This document shows, piece by piece, positions 45,880 to 57,277 of a stretch of 64,000 bases of DNA (positions are counted from its first letter, which is position 1; each line of letters starts with the position of its first letter). The position numbers and the translations under genes were made by a program. Origin of the DNA: Trachythela sp. YZ-2020 (taxonomy: Eukaryota > Cnidaria > Anthozoa > Malacalcyonacea > Clavulariidae); the NCBI GenBank assembly GCA_016169945.1, contig JADLSH010000254.1, forward strand, positions 248,001-312,000, given 5' to 3'. The notes under the pieces were generated by a model, which searched no databases, was not told the origin of the DNA, and saw only the letters and a program-made list of their open reading frames with translations.

Positions 45880-46859
45880 CTAAAGAAAAATGACCACCCT
45901 TTGTCGATCCATTTAACATCATCCGTCAAGATGAACTCAGACAATCTTGGGTGTGCATATTTTGATGGATGATCCATCTATGGATATAAATATGGCATAA
46001 ATATAGATTGCGGTGCCCCGGCCAAGTTTGGCACCGCTTTATATTCTGCCTGTGAGTTTGTCCGTTTGTTTGTTTGTCCGTTTGTTTGTTTGTCCAGTTT
46101 GTTTCCATGCATCAATACGTTTCCTTAATCGCCTAGTAAAAATTCCTTGCACTTGCTCGGAATTTATTCATTGCTGCCGAGCCTCAGCGAGGCAGCACAC
46201 TATTGTTGACGTGCTAAGGTTTCTCCAGAGTTCACTTGCCCCAGTCTTTTACCCGACCTATATATTGTCGAGATTTGGATTTGGCGTCGGTTAAGATGGT
46301 GGATGATGGATGTTTATCGTAATTTCGGGGCAAAAGGTCGACTTGAAGTCATTTTTTAAATTAGGGGGAGTGAACGAGAGATTGTAATTGTATGCGCACG
46401 CATGCATGTGTCTTTCCGTGTGCTCGATCAAGATTTTGAAAACTTTATATACAGATGCGAAAAGATCGAAAATTTTCTGAAAATCTCAGGTATTTTATGG
46501 CTCTGTTTCTTTCTACTGACATACATCAAGGCGATGAACTATTTAGTGTTTAATCTAGAGAGAAGCAATGTGCTTTCGTGAGTTTATCGGCTATTTTAAC
46601 TGCCCAAAATAACCCGCTGATCGATTGGTCAAAAACAACATTAAATAATGTCTTATTGCAACTACTCTAAATGGAGACAAAATGTACTTAAAAGCACTAG
46701 ATTGTTCTAGACCCAGGTGTAGAATAGATTTTTTGTCTATAGATAACTTACCAACAGTAATGTCAGTGTTTCATCAGGTAAGAACATGTTTTCTTACGAG
46801 ATCTGTGGATCTGTGATATTGCCTGTACAGGCAAAAACAGCTGCATTATCGGTGCACAA
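45880..46859. other. Sequence upstream of mib1 exon 2, no exon found
   Basis: Contains a (TTTGTCCG)-type short tandem at 46,055-46,100. I searched the minus strand here and through to 64,000 for the first MIB/HERC2 exon ([12 protein letters not shown]) and did not see it. This is presumably intron 1. Confidence 0.5.
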
Positions 46860-47132
46860 ATAGTGATCTACCTGTTGTTGTAGAGTCGGCTGAGGCACTA
46901 AAAGGCATTGATTTGCCCGTTGAGGCGCAGAATAACATCGACCAGCCCATTGTGGCGGAAAGTAACATTGATCTGCCCATTGTGGCAGAGCCCATTGAGG
47001 CACAAAATAATATTGATCTGCCCATTGTGATAGAGCCTATTGAGGCACAAAATAACATTGACCTACCCATTGTGGTAGAGCCTGTTGAGGTGCAATATAA
47101 CAATCTACCCATTGACTATCAATCACTACACT
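46860..47132 (+). repeat. 45-bp minisatellite with an open frame (PIEAQNNIDLPIV repeats)
   Basis: Four to five degenerate units of about 45 bp. The plus frame is open from about 46,815 to 47,132 and reads NIDLPIV[A/I/V]EPIEAQN serially, ending NNLPIDYQSLH and a stop. An acceptor-like TTGCCTGTACAG precedes it, but there is no start codon or donor. It may be an exon of an unknown repeat protein or simply a minisatellite in frame; I favour the latter. Confidence 0.5.
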
Positions 47133-47809
47133 GACTGGTACCATCTGAACAGCTGGATTACACAGAAATGTATATTTACTTGATGGTTGTTTCAAAATAA
47201 TATAGATATATTAGATCATCTCTTATAGGGTGCAATCTGCTATACAAGGAATTATGTATTTCCAACATGTCATGTGGGTGAGGATCCTGTACAATGTGTT
47301 TGAAAGTTGTTTTGGAGAGAGACACCATTATCACTTATGTTGGTCCCTGAACAATGGACACCCCCCCAAAGTTTTTTGGAATGTGCGCCCCTGTCAACAT
47401 CTTATGAACACAGACAACCAGCTAATTGCACCACAAAAATGTTAAAAGACACTGCCTCTATGATTTCAAATTAGTTATTCAAGATGTCATTGACAGCTTT
47501 GAAGTAAACAATGACTTCTATTAACATTTGATGTTGGTACCAAGAGTTCCATTAACAATAGCACACTCAGATATCTTGCTTAATACAGTATATACCATTT
47601 ACAATAGTATAGTGTTGTAGTCACAGTGTTGTAATCTCAACGTTTTGACAACAAAATAAATCAATATATAGCGTATCATTAACAATTTCAATAAGTTCAA
47701 TATTTAATACTAATTATGTTCCGGAATTTTCCATGCAGTCTGTGCGTCAAGGCAGCACTTTCCTTGCGATAGTAACTCCTAGTTATTAATTATTAATCTT
47801 GTACTCTCA
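47133..47809. other. AT-rich stretch without recognisable features
   Basis: Only short frames; no repeat or exon identified. Confidence 0.4.
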
Positions 47810-48600
47810 GGACCGACTGTTTGCTAGGCTTTATCTCTGGTTTTATGCGTCAAACAAGGACAAAAATACCACTGTTCGAATCAGCGTGAAAAGTTGTATT
47901 TACGGATGGAAAATTTATTTCAAAGTTGATTTCTATTCTAGCGATTTATGGCCTTTGAAAGACAAGCCACTCAAAATAATCCATTCACGTTTTCCGAATT
48001 CCTTTTTTCGAGGAAAGTTTTCTTTCCAATTAATCTCGGACTCCCACTATTGACTGTTTGCTGCGCCTTATCTCTGGTTTTATCCGCCCAATAAGGACAA
48101 AAATACCACCGTTCGATTCAGTGTAAGAAATTGTACTTAGGGATGGCAAATGTATGACTAAACAACAGTATTCTAGTGATTTATGGCCTTTCAAACTCAG
48201 GCGAAATTGTATTGTTGACAAATCGCTCAAAATTATTAAACTAAACGCAGTACGTTTGATCCTTGATAACTTTGGTGTCGTTGGTTTTGTCTTTATCGGC
48301 CGTATACCAGTGGATTCGTCTCACTTTTCTCTTCATTTTGATAGTAGTTTGAACCCAAAATGTTTTATTTTGAGGGTTTTAAAGTGCAGTTTTAATAAGC
48401 AAAATTGTATTGTTGACAAATCGCTCAAAAATATTACACTAATTAAAAATGCAGTCCGTTTGATCATTGATAACTTCGGAATCGTTGGTTTTCACTTTAT
48501 CGGCCGTATACCAGCGGATTCGTCTCACTTTTCTCTTCATTTTGATAGTATTTTGAGCTCGAAATATTTTATTTTGAAGGTTTTAAAGCGCAGTTTTAAT
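47810..48600. repeat. Degenerate tandem duplications of about 200-250 bp
   Basis: 47,815-47,970 and 48,045-48,190 share tatctctggttttat and acaaaaataccac blocks. 48,195-48,390 and 48,400-48,595 share attgttgacaaatcgctcaa, cggccgtataccag and cactttctcttcattttgat-like blocks. The second pair lies in a 214-codon open frame (48,154-48,798) whose protein repeats itself but has no recognisable domain; I do not call it a gene. Confidence 0.7.
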
Positions 48601-50149
48601 CCTAACGCATGCACCAACTTGCGGCCGACAGGAGAAATGTTAGCGTACTATCATAGGCAGCCCAAATACTGTTGTAGATTCTTTTATTTATCAATTAAAC
48701 ATAGTAGAATAAAAACTCGTCTCATTCCCCTATATTACTCGCGCGCGCGCTGCACGTCATCTGTTGTGTTCATTTGTATATATATATTCCCAAGGTAGGC
48801 AAGAATATTTTAAATTTTACATCAAATACCTCATCAAATACCTCAATATACCAAAAAACTACGAGGAGAACAGCCAAAAAAACATAAACACTTTGAAGAC
48901 TGATAAATTTCCTACTTAATCACAAATTAATATATTTAAAAACGGTTTAGACATGCAAGAAACGAGGCAAAGTCTGCGAAGTTTTTTTCAATTTTAGCCG
49001 GCATTTTTTTTGTCCTGATGCGGGATACCTCAAACGGCTATGACGAAATATAAAACGCAATCCTATTGGCTATCAAAAGTAAACAAACATTGTAAAAAAA
49101 ACAGCAACAGGGGGGGATAATGCATACTTTATAGTCAGAAAGTCAAAGACAAAGGCCGAAAAAAATAAAAAATACGCTCGTAAAATTATTTTTTTGTTGA
49201 CTAAAAATTTGAAAACATAAAATGTGAGCAAGAAAAGCAGAAGAGAGATTTGCCCGGTAAGTAAATATATCTTTTCTATTTTTTTGGCTAATTTAAAGCC
49301 GCGTTTTATTGAATTTCATTGCCTAAACTAAAAAAAATTAAAATATTCAATTACTTTAAGAGCAAGTTGCTGCAGTTTTTCATGTTCTGGAAATGCAGAA
49401 ACCCATTGGTTTTCATCGTACAAGCAAGCTTTTTGTTTGGTAAGCACTCAAAATTTTATTTCTGAATAGTTTTGTATTTTTTGTATGGCAAAAATGGCTA
49501 TTTAATGTACTATGAATATAATTATATTGTATTTTTCATTTTCCCCTTGGTTTTTGAAGTTGAAATATCAGTTGTTTTTATATAAAAATAATAAACGTAT
49601 ATATAAATATATATAACTAAATAAAAGAGTTGGTCGAAAACAAAGAAAAGCATGCCGAGTTTGACCTAATTGATTGAGCATTTAATCAAAATTACTACAC
49701 TGCACTCGCACAGGCATGCATGGTAAATAAAAGTTTTCCACACTCTTAATGGATGGTCTAATACTTTAATAACCATTTTAAACCAAAACGATACGGTGAA
49801 AACGAGCAATAAATCTGTAAAAAGGGGCAGGCGCGGCAACACAGAACATGCAAGTTCTTTATAACACGAGCGGAATGATGAGATAGAAATGCGAATTACA
49901 AATTTTATACGCGTTAATTTCAAAACTTTACTTACCTAGTTGGCGGTACAACCTGGATATATGTTATACGTCAAAACTGCTAAATTCCCATGATCGTAGA
50001 AAAGGTCTGGTTCAGAAGAATATAAATATCCAGTAGCTAGGAGCCTTTAAAAACCAGTCAGCAAATGCGATACTAAATTGGCGTTCAAAACAGCATCTCT
50101 ATATACCCCATTATAAATAATACCGATGTACAAATATCCATACATATTG

Positions 50150-50830
50150 TTTGCAGGGTGAAACACGAAGTTTTCTTGCAGTCCAGAACAACAAAAAACA
50201 CAAGCTTTTCCAGCCTTTTCGAACGTCGCTCGCGTGTCCATATATTTGCTGCATGCTAGTGTCGAAAACCATAGATTCATCCCAGACGATAATCGGCCGA
50301 TTTAAAACCAAATCTCAACTCCATTTTAAAAGTAAAATGTCCATACATTCTATTCAGTGAAACACAGAGCTTTTTTGCAGTCAAAAACAACAAAAAACAC
50401 CAGCTTTTCAGCCTTTTCGGACGTCGCTCGTGTCCATATTTGCTGCTATACAGTAAACCATCAAAAATCATTCATTCCAGACGACAATCGGCCGATTTAA
50501 AACCAAATTTCAACTCCATTTTAGAAGCATAATGTCCATGCATTGTTTTAAATGAATTGCAATGCTTTCTTGCAGTCAAAAACAACAAAAACCACAAGCT
50601 TTTTAACTTTTTCGAACGTCGCTCGTACGTGTCCATATTTTCTGCTATAGAGTAAGCCATCAAAAACCATTCATTCCAGACGACAATCGGCCGAATTAAA
50701 ACCAATCTCAACTCCATTTTAAAAGTAAAATGTCCATACGTTGTTTTCAATGAATTACAAAGCTTCTTTGCAGTCAAAAACAACAAAAAAGGACAAGCTT
50801 TTCAGCCTTTTCGAACATTTGGCTTCTCGT
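50150..50830. repeat. Four tandem units of about 200 bp inside the left TIR
   Basis: Each unit carries cagacgayaatcggccga-like, caactccattttaraag and ttttcgaacgtcgctcg-like blocks. The same array, inverted, is in the right arm (about 60,030-60,710). The iterated CGGCCGA palindrome makes these candidate transposase-binding sites (inference). Confidence 0.85.
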
Positions 50831-50909
50831 TGCAAGCACATCGCTTGAAAAAATGAAAAATGTTTCAAAAAACCTGTTTGACAAGTTTCATGATCATGGG
50901 CCAATAAGG

Positions 50910-52111
50910 TATGGCGCGTTTTTACGGTCAAAATTCAATAGTTACAAGTCGAGCGTCAATGGTTTAAATCGATCAACACTTGCTCGAAACGAACAGAGCG
51001 ATATACAAATCGAACAGTCAAATCGCCATCAATGGTTTAAATCGATCAACACTTGTTCGAAACAAACAGACCGATATACAAATCAAATCAAATCGAATCG
51101 ATCAATGCATATTCAAATCGAGCAATCGATCGTCAAACTTTTGAAACGTAACTTCAAATTTTCGTCTAAAAATTTCCTTGAATTTCTAAATTTCCTTCAA
51201 AATGGTATCCACTGTCAATATACGTGGTCCTTTCCACAATTCTCAAACGTGCGCGCGTATATATATACAAAGTACAAAGTTATTCTATATTCTAACAAAC
51301 ATAATCTTGATTGATATTGTTGTGTCTCTAAACCATGACATAGCCGTATTTATGGTATATTAATTTCGAAGGAGGACCAGACAAAAAGGCATTTGTTCGA
51401 AACAGTGCCATTGGGCAGAATACAATTGAGTTTATTAATGATATGTAATTTATTAATACAACATGATCCATAATTATACAGACATTCCAAGCAATGGTCT
51501 ATATTATGCACCAGCCGATTGCAGCCTTACCGAATGAGGGACAATAATTGTGTTAATGTCACCGCATGTGCCTGGTTATATTATCTGGCACCTGTCAATT
51601 TTGCTCAGTTTCTGGGATCATTTCATTGTACAGCGCATTATAAAGTAATTTATAGATATATAGATCTCTTTAAATTTATTTTTATACTTTTCATCAAGAT
51701 AATTATATTTGTTAGAATATAGAATAAGTTAAATATAAATAATTGGAGCAAGTCTCATTATTGTGGAAATGACAAGGAAAAAGAAATTTTTACACGAAAT
51801 TTCATTTGGAAAGCTGCAATGGACGTTACGTTTCAAAAAGGTGGAAACACTGCTCGCTGCAAGTTTGACGATCGATTCGAGTAACGTATGCTCGATTTGA
51901 ATATGCATTGATCGATTCGATTTGATTTGATTTGTATATCGGTCATTCGGTCTGTTCGTTTCGAACAAGTGTTGATCGATTTAAACCATTGATGGCGATT
52001 TGACTGTTCGATTTGTATATCGCTCTGTTCGTTTCGAGCAAGTGTCGATCGATTTAAACCATTGACGCTCGACTTGTAACTATTGAATTTTGACCGTAAA
52101 AACGCGCCATA
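50910..52111. mobile_element. Nested 1.2-kb non-autonomous TIR element
   Basis: Ends TATGGCGCGTTTTTACGG and its inverse start inverted repeats of over 200 bp. They are flanked by a perfect 6-bp duplication ATAAGG (50,904-50,909 and 52,112-52,117). The right arm of the host transposon has the empty site (ccaataaggaacgcgc), which proves insertion. Arms contain repeated atcgatcaacacttg, gaacagtcaaatcg and gatatacaaatc motifs. No gene. A 6-bp duplication does not point clearly to one superfamily. Confidence 0.9.
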
Positions 52112-52390
52112 ATAAGGAACGCGCATGCTCGCGTCGAATCTAATTTATTCAAATTTTGAAAATTGACCACAAATCTCTCAAGTTTTTAGGGAAAAAATTA
52201 TTACAATTTGTAAACTTTCTCCTGTTGTGCATGACCTTTTATCACCGAAGAAAACTCAATAAATTTGCATTTACACTTTTCAAAATCAAATGAATTGGCA
52301 ACACAATATATATTTTACAATGTTTACATACTTATAAATGTTAATATATTGAAGGTTTTGTGTTGATGTAAAGATGTCTAATAATAATTA

Positions 52391-55300
52391 ATGTTTAACA
52401 GGGTGTTGGCAAATTATGAATTTTGCAAAGATGCATGCGTGTCTACGCTGTCAGTTTTGGAAGCTGCCTCCAAAGACAATGAGAACGTCTCTGCGCGCTC
52501 TTTGGGCAAAAGTATTAAAGAAATTTGGGAAGGAAGTGTCTCTCGACAGTATTCAGTGAGCAGCTGCGCCTACACTTATAGAAACCTGAGAAGGCGTGCA
52601 TTGATGAGCTGCGCAGTCATAACTGAACTTGATGACGAAGTTGTAAAGAATATCCACGCTCTCTGTGCCCTTCACAAAGGATGGTTTTTTAACTCTCAGG
52701 GTCGTTCAAACCAGAAGTCCTTAACTCTTTTGAAGTTCTTCTCACCGGAAGAAGGTGAAGAGCACACAACTGTATGTGGTCGACGTTTGACATTCGAACT
52801 CATCATCGTTCTGTCTCCAAGTCCTAAGCTGACACTAAGCACTTACGGGCATGCTATTCCCATTGAAGATATTGTTGGATCTGGTGGGACTCAGTTGTCT
52901 CTTCGTACAATCGACAATGCGATGCGTCTTGTGGAATCCACATTGCCATGCTTAGGCCATGCTATTTCAGAGAGAGATGCAGACACTCATCTTCCTGTCT
53001 GCTCCTTAGCTGTCGTAGTTCTAGTTCATGCCAAAATTGCGCATATTCATTAAAGCTCTACCAAAATCGAGAGATTAAGCGTAAGGCGAACGTTTCAGAA
53101 GCTCCAAATAAAAGGTGTAATCTTCGATATTTGGATCGAATTGGTTTAGAGGAGAAAATAACGACTCAAAGGAAAATTCTTGAAAACGACGTGAAACGAG
53201 ACGCTCGGGCAAAGGTGGATGAAATGATAGAGTTCGTTGAAGAAGATCACGTGGACCTTCAACAAATCCTTGAGAGTACTGACAGCGCTCTAATCCCTCC
53301 TGGCATGAAGCTTCTTTGGGAGCAACAGATGAAACAACTATCCGCAAAATCGTCTAAGGGTTTCCGATGGAATCCAAGGTTTGCATATCTCAATACTTAT
53401 GACTCACGTAACATTACGTGACAACTTCAATATTTCCTAATTGTGTCGGACCAATAATATACTTTTACCAATTAAATCAATAATGAGCTTGAATCAATTA
53501 TTATCGAGCGATGGACGCTATTGAATTGAAGATTGGTCCAGCATAGTTAAGAAATATGTAACAATAATTAATGTGGCCTCAGTAATAATTTATTTATTTT
53601 CTATTTACAAAAATTTTTCCCGCAGAGTTGTGAGATTTGCACTGGATCTCTATTGTAAAAATCCCAAAGCATTGGATTCTATGCGCGAATTTGTCATTCT
53701 CCCAAGTAATCGTCTTATCAGGTGATAGTATATTATATTGTTGATTAATATAATGCAGACTTATATCCTACAATGGTATTGCCTTGTTTTGCAGATATTA
53801 TAAGAATTCTGTCGATCAACAACCAGGCTGGAATGACGAGACTATTGATTGGTGTAAAAGGGAAGCAGAGCGTCAGAACCTTAAAAAAGACGAGTACTGG
53901 GGCGGCCTTATTGTCGACGAGATGAAGATACAAGTACGTTTATGAATATAGTCTCTAGAATCTTGTTACAAAGGTCATGCAGCATATTAGTGAGGCGTCA
54001 AGACCATTGGCATTTATATATCAATGGTCAAGACAGACGCTAACTTCAAGAACGTAACAAGAAAGTATTGACTCTTTTTACCTTTCGCATACAATCAGGA
54101 GGACTTGCAAATGACTGTCAAGGGTGGTCGTCATCAACTGACGGGAATGGTTTCTCTTGGAAAATTTTACAATGACATGAGAAAGATCGAAACTGGTAAA
54201 GGCTTTAAAATAATAATGAATATATTTAGGGTCATTTAATATATGCTATAACATGTTAAACTGTTGAATTAATTGTAAACCTTATAATTATGTATTTAAT
54301 TTTTTATGTATAGGCGAGTCATCTATACAAGTCGCAACGCATCTGCTGCAATTCATATTTGTCAGTGATAGTGGATTCAGGTTTCCGCTAGCCCATTTCC
54401 CAACCACTCAATGTCCTGCTTCCGTTTTATACCTTCAATTTTGGGAGGGTGTGATGCGGATGAAGAGAGCTGGTTTACGTACGTTTTTTCTGTATATCCA
54501 TAATCTTATTTCTGTATATCCATAATCTTATATGTATATCCATAACCTTAGTTTATGTTCTATTTTTTATATTACATATTTGTAGAATTTATTACTCCCT
54601 ATGCGATGGTGGAGATTCAAACAGGCAGTTTATTAAAATCCATTTTCCAAATTGTGATCCAAGTGACTTGCACTTCGTGGGGTACAACATGTTTACAGAG
54701 GATCCGATGATGTTTATAATGGATTGCAAGGTGAATTCTTCGCCTTAAAATCAAAACTCAATAGATTGAAGTAGCAAATTACGCGAACTAGAACAATTAT
54801 AATTCATTTAATATTTTCTTTGTATACAGCATAATTTCAAGAAAGTGAGGAACAATATTGAAAAAAGTTCTTCACATGCTGGAAGCACAAGGTGCTTGAC
54901 AAAAGGTGGTAAAAACATCTTTTGGGCACATTGGAAGGATGCGTATCTCTGGGATCAGAAGAACAATTCCTGCCACATTCACGAGAACCTTAGGGAGGAT
55001 CATTTCCAGCTAACCCCAAGTTCCCGAATGAGAAACGGCTTGGCAGAGGATGTGCTGAACAAGAAGATGCTTTATCTTATGAAAGTATTGCATATAGTTT
55101 ATGATAAGATATATACAGCTAAGCCAAGGTTGTCCTTCGAAAAACTTAAACCTTAAACTTTGAGCGCGCAGGGGATGATGGGGTACTGCTTGTTCAGACT
55201 TTAAGGTTTAAGTTTTTGGAAGGACAATCTTATAATTGAATTGGCTGTATATCCTTCCAAAGATTAATAAACATAGTATATAATAATATGTATGACGCGG

Positions 55301-55893
55301 ATCACTTTTTTATTTAGGCTTTTAAAGATCACCTTGCCACTCTTCCAAATGAAGATCCAAGCAAGCTTGACGAGACGATTGCCTTGTTAAAGCATACAAG
55401 CCTAATGATAGAATTATTTTCTGATAAACACGTCATTTATGATGTTGATGATAGCCGATTGCAAGCACTGCAGGCCACACTTATGTTCTTTTCGACTTGG
55501 AAAGAAGGAACAACTAAAGGAGATGAATTCATATCCCAGAAGTTGTGGTTTGACATCCAGTCAATGATTCACGGATTCATTTCCTTGGTGCAGACAAAGT
55601 TGAGACGGTTCCCTGGATCAATTGTCAAACCAGCCATTATAAACCAGGACTGTGTAGAGAATCATTTTTCTCAGCTTAGAGGGGCAAATGGGCAGAATGA
55701 CAACCCAACATACCAAGCAACGCAAGGAACGCAGAACTCCATTATATTTGGACAGACAACCGTCAGCAGGAAGGGTAATACGGGCACCGCAAAAAGTCAT
55801 TCTTTTGCTGGGCTCCCAAAGGAAAATCTGTTTGGCAAAAAGAGTCGTCTGCAGAAATCTAAACCTGCGATGGGGTTGCTCATAGAGCAGTGA
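52391..55893 (+). CDS. P-element-superfamily (THAP9/TNP-like) transposase
   Basis: Exons: 52,391-53,378 (with a frame change, small intron or frameshift, between about 52,985 and 53,030), 53,626-53,721, 53,795-53,933, 54,099-54,195, 54,314-54,482, 54,586-54,730, 54,830-55,084, 55,318-55,893. From 53,030 on, all junctions are GT-AG with exactly matching phases. Family hallmarks: LWEQQMKQLSAKSSKGFRW before the catalytic domain, FVILPSNRLIR, GGLIVDEMKIQEDL (first Asp), FRFPLAHFPTT, FIMDCKHNFKKVRNN (second Asp) and INQDCVENHFSQLRG (C-terminal acidic motif), as in P-element transposases with an RNase H-like fold and an insertion domain. The N-terminal 200 residues match nothing I know, and no THAP zinc finger is visible. 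The start lies 94 bp inside the left TIR, which may supply the promoter. Possibly inactive because of the frame change. Confidence 0.85.
55122..55250. mobile_element. Small palindromic MITE in the last transposase intron
   Basis: GCCAAGGTTGTCCTTCGAAA and aacttaaaccttaaa face inverted copies (tttaaggtttaagttttt, ggaaggacaatctta). It fills most of the intron between 55,084 and 55,318. Confidence 0.7.
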
Positions 55894-56553
55894 CTTGAAA
55901 CCATAACACTTTCAAATTTTCAAATAAATTATTTCATTTTTAACTAATCTTCCACGATTATCCAATTAAATAATAAACAGCTATGAAGAGCTGTTATAAA
56001 CGCGCGCAAGAGCTGACGTGTTATTGATTTTCTTAAGGCTGCATTACACTTACACGTTTTTATATACGTACTTATAATCTAAACCGATTTAAATGTTAGT
56101 CGTTGAACAACCACATGAATAAATGTACAATATTTCATACTTTTAATGATTGAGTATCTGTTTGTTAACGTGTTTTGTTAACATATACTGTATAGAATAC
56201 AGAAGAATTTAGACGTGCGTACTCGTACCTATCAAAACGAGTATAACTGCAATTCAGCTTTAGAAGTGCCTTGTAACCAACGTAAGTCTTCATCGTAACT
56301 ATCTCTTAGGCATTGTTCCGAGTGTAAGAGCTTGAATAAGCAATAACTCCTCATCCCTTGCGTGCTTAAGGTATAAAAAAGTTAAACTTTTTTGGAGGAC
56401 AACCTATGTATGCTGTATGATTAGGAAAAGTATTTTGTACATGTCAATTAAACTCGCAGATTTTAAACAGTCAAAGGCGAATGCGCCTTTATATGCGTTA
56501 TAACAGTATGTTTTAATATAACAGTCACATTTGTCTTTACAGTCTGCGAATTC
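55894..56553. other. AT-rich gap between convergent transposon genes
   Basis: No open frame of note. It should hold the polyadenylation signals of the transposase (aataaa near 55,922) and of the minus-strand genes. Confidence 0.45.
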
Positions 56554-56976
56554 TTAATACAGGAATCCGGTTAGAACGCTCATCAACAACATCAACGGTA
56601 TAGGTCGAGTCGATGTGATTTCATGACATGGAACAGCATCGAATTGGGGGATTGCTTGGGCAAGTTCCGATGCCAATTTCATTTTATTCCACCTGGAAAC
56701 GAATCGGATGTTGTATGCAGCACATAGATGCTGCAACTCCTTTTTGTTGTAAAGACGTACAATACCTCCACTTCCTAATTTGTGTACAAGGTCCAGTAGG
56801 CGCACGTGGGAGACTTTCTTGCCCTTACTTCGATCCTGTTCGATTACTGGAATTTGAACTTTCAGTCGCTTTTCCTCGGCTTTCTTCTTTTTCTGCAAAA
56901 CAGCCTCTCGATGTGCCAGAGATTTCTTTATGTGAAAATCCCTCCGAAAATCGCGTAAAAACTGCCCTGCACCCAT
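56554..56976 (-). CDS. SAP-like domain protein of the giant transposon
   Basis: 140 residues from the first ATG, MGAGQFLRDFRRDFHIKK. A basic, coiled-coil-like stretch (QKKKKAEEKRLKVQ) is followed by VRLYNKKELQHLCAAYNI and SRWNKMKLASELAQAI (about residues 73-112). The pattern L...L-x-x-L/C-x-x-(Y)-x-I...K-x-x-L-x-x-x-L/I fits a SAP helix-turn-helix DNA-binding motif. It lies 261 bp downstream of the helicase stop on the same strand, so it could be a separate gene or a 3' exon of the helicase transcript. SAP motifs occur in transposases and chromatin proteins, and DNA binding in transposition is a plausible role (inference). Confidence 0.55.
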   Translation of the reverse strand: MGAGQFLRDFRRDFHIKKSLAHREAVLQKKKKAEEKRLKVQIPVIEQDRSKGKKVSHVRLLDLVHKLGSGGIVRLYNKKELQHLCAAYNIRFVSRWNKMKLASELAQAIPQFDAVPCHEITSTRPIPLMLLMSVLTGFLY

Positions 56977-57123
56977 CTTGAAATATCTTTCGATGATCTC
57001 TTTATAAATTTCAATAATGACGTTCTGTTCATAAAGAAAAAATAGTATGTTGTACTGCGTATATACTTTGGTTTAGTAAGTTTCGTATTACCTCACGTAC
57101 TGGGCTAGTTCTAATGCTTACAG

Positions 57124-57277
57124 ACCGCTCTCCACTTCCGATTCGTATCGTATCGCAACGTACCGTAGCGTGAATTGATTCAAAGTCTTTTGTTCTAGTG
57201 TTCACGAAACAAAAAATGTTTACATACTGTATAGCGCTTAGTTTTTGATACCATAAGATGGAAGTGGAAAACGTGAT
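57124..57277. mobile_element. MITE-like palindrome overlapping the helicase 3' end
   Basis: Ends ctccacttccgattcgtatcg and, inverted, cgttttccacttccatctta. The interior cgcaacgtaccgtagcg resembles the TTAA-type MITE at 22,348-22,498. The last 12 or so codons of the helicase lie inside its right end. Confidence 0.45.

Larger units (their letters stand above)
48788..52296. repeat. Left TIR of the giant transposon (about 2.3 kb, split by a nested element)
   Basis: Inverse of 59,765-62,071 throughout, apart from small indels (for example the extra aaaaaatacgctcgtaaaa near 49,170) and the nested element at 50,910-52,111. The inner boundary is at TGAATT (52,291-52,296), beyond which the arms diverge abruptly. 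Confidence 0.92.

Noticed and set aside
48154..48798. 214-codon plus-strand frame
   Set aside because: Its protein is two copies of a duplicated DNA segment with no domain, signal or splice support.
56628..56981. 117-codon plus-strand frame
   Set aside because: Antisense shadow of the SAP-like frame.
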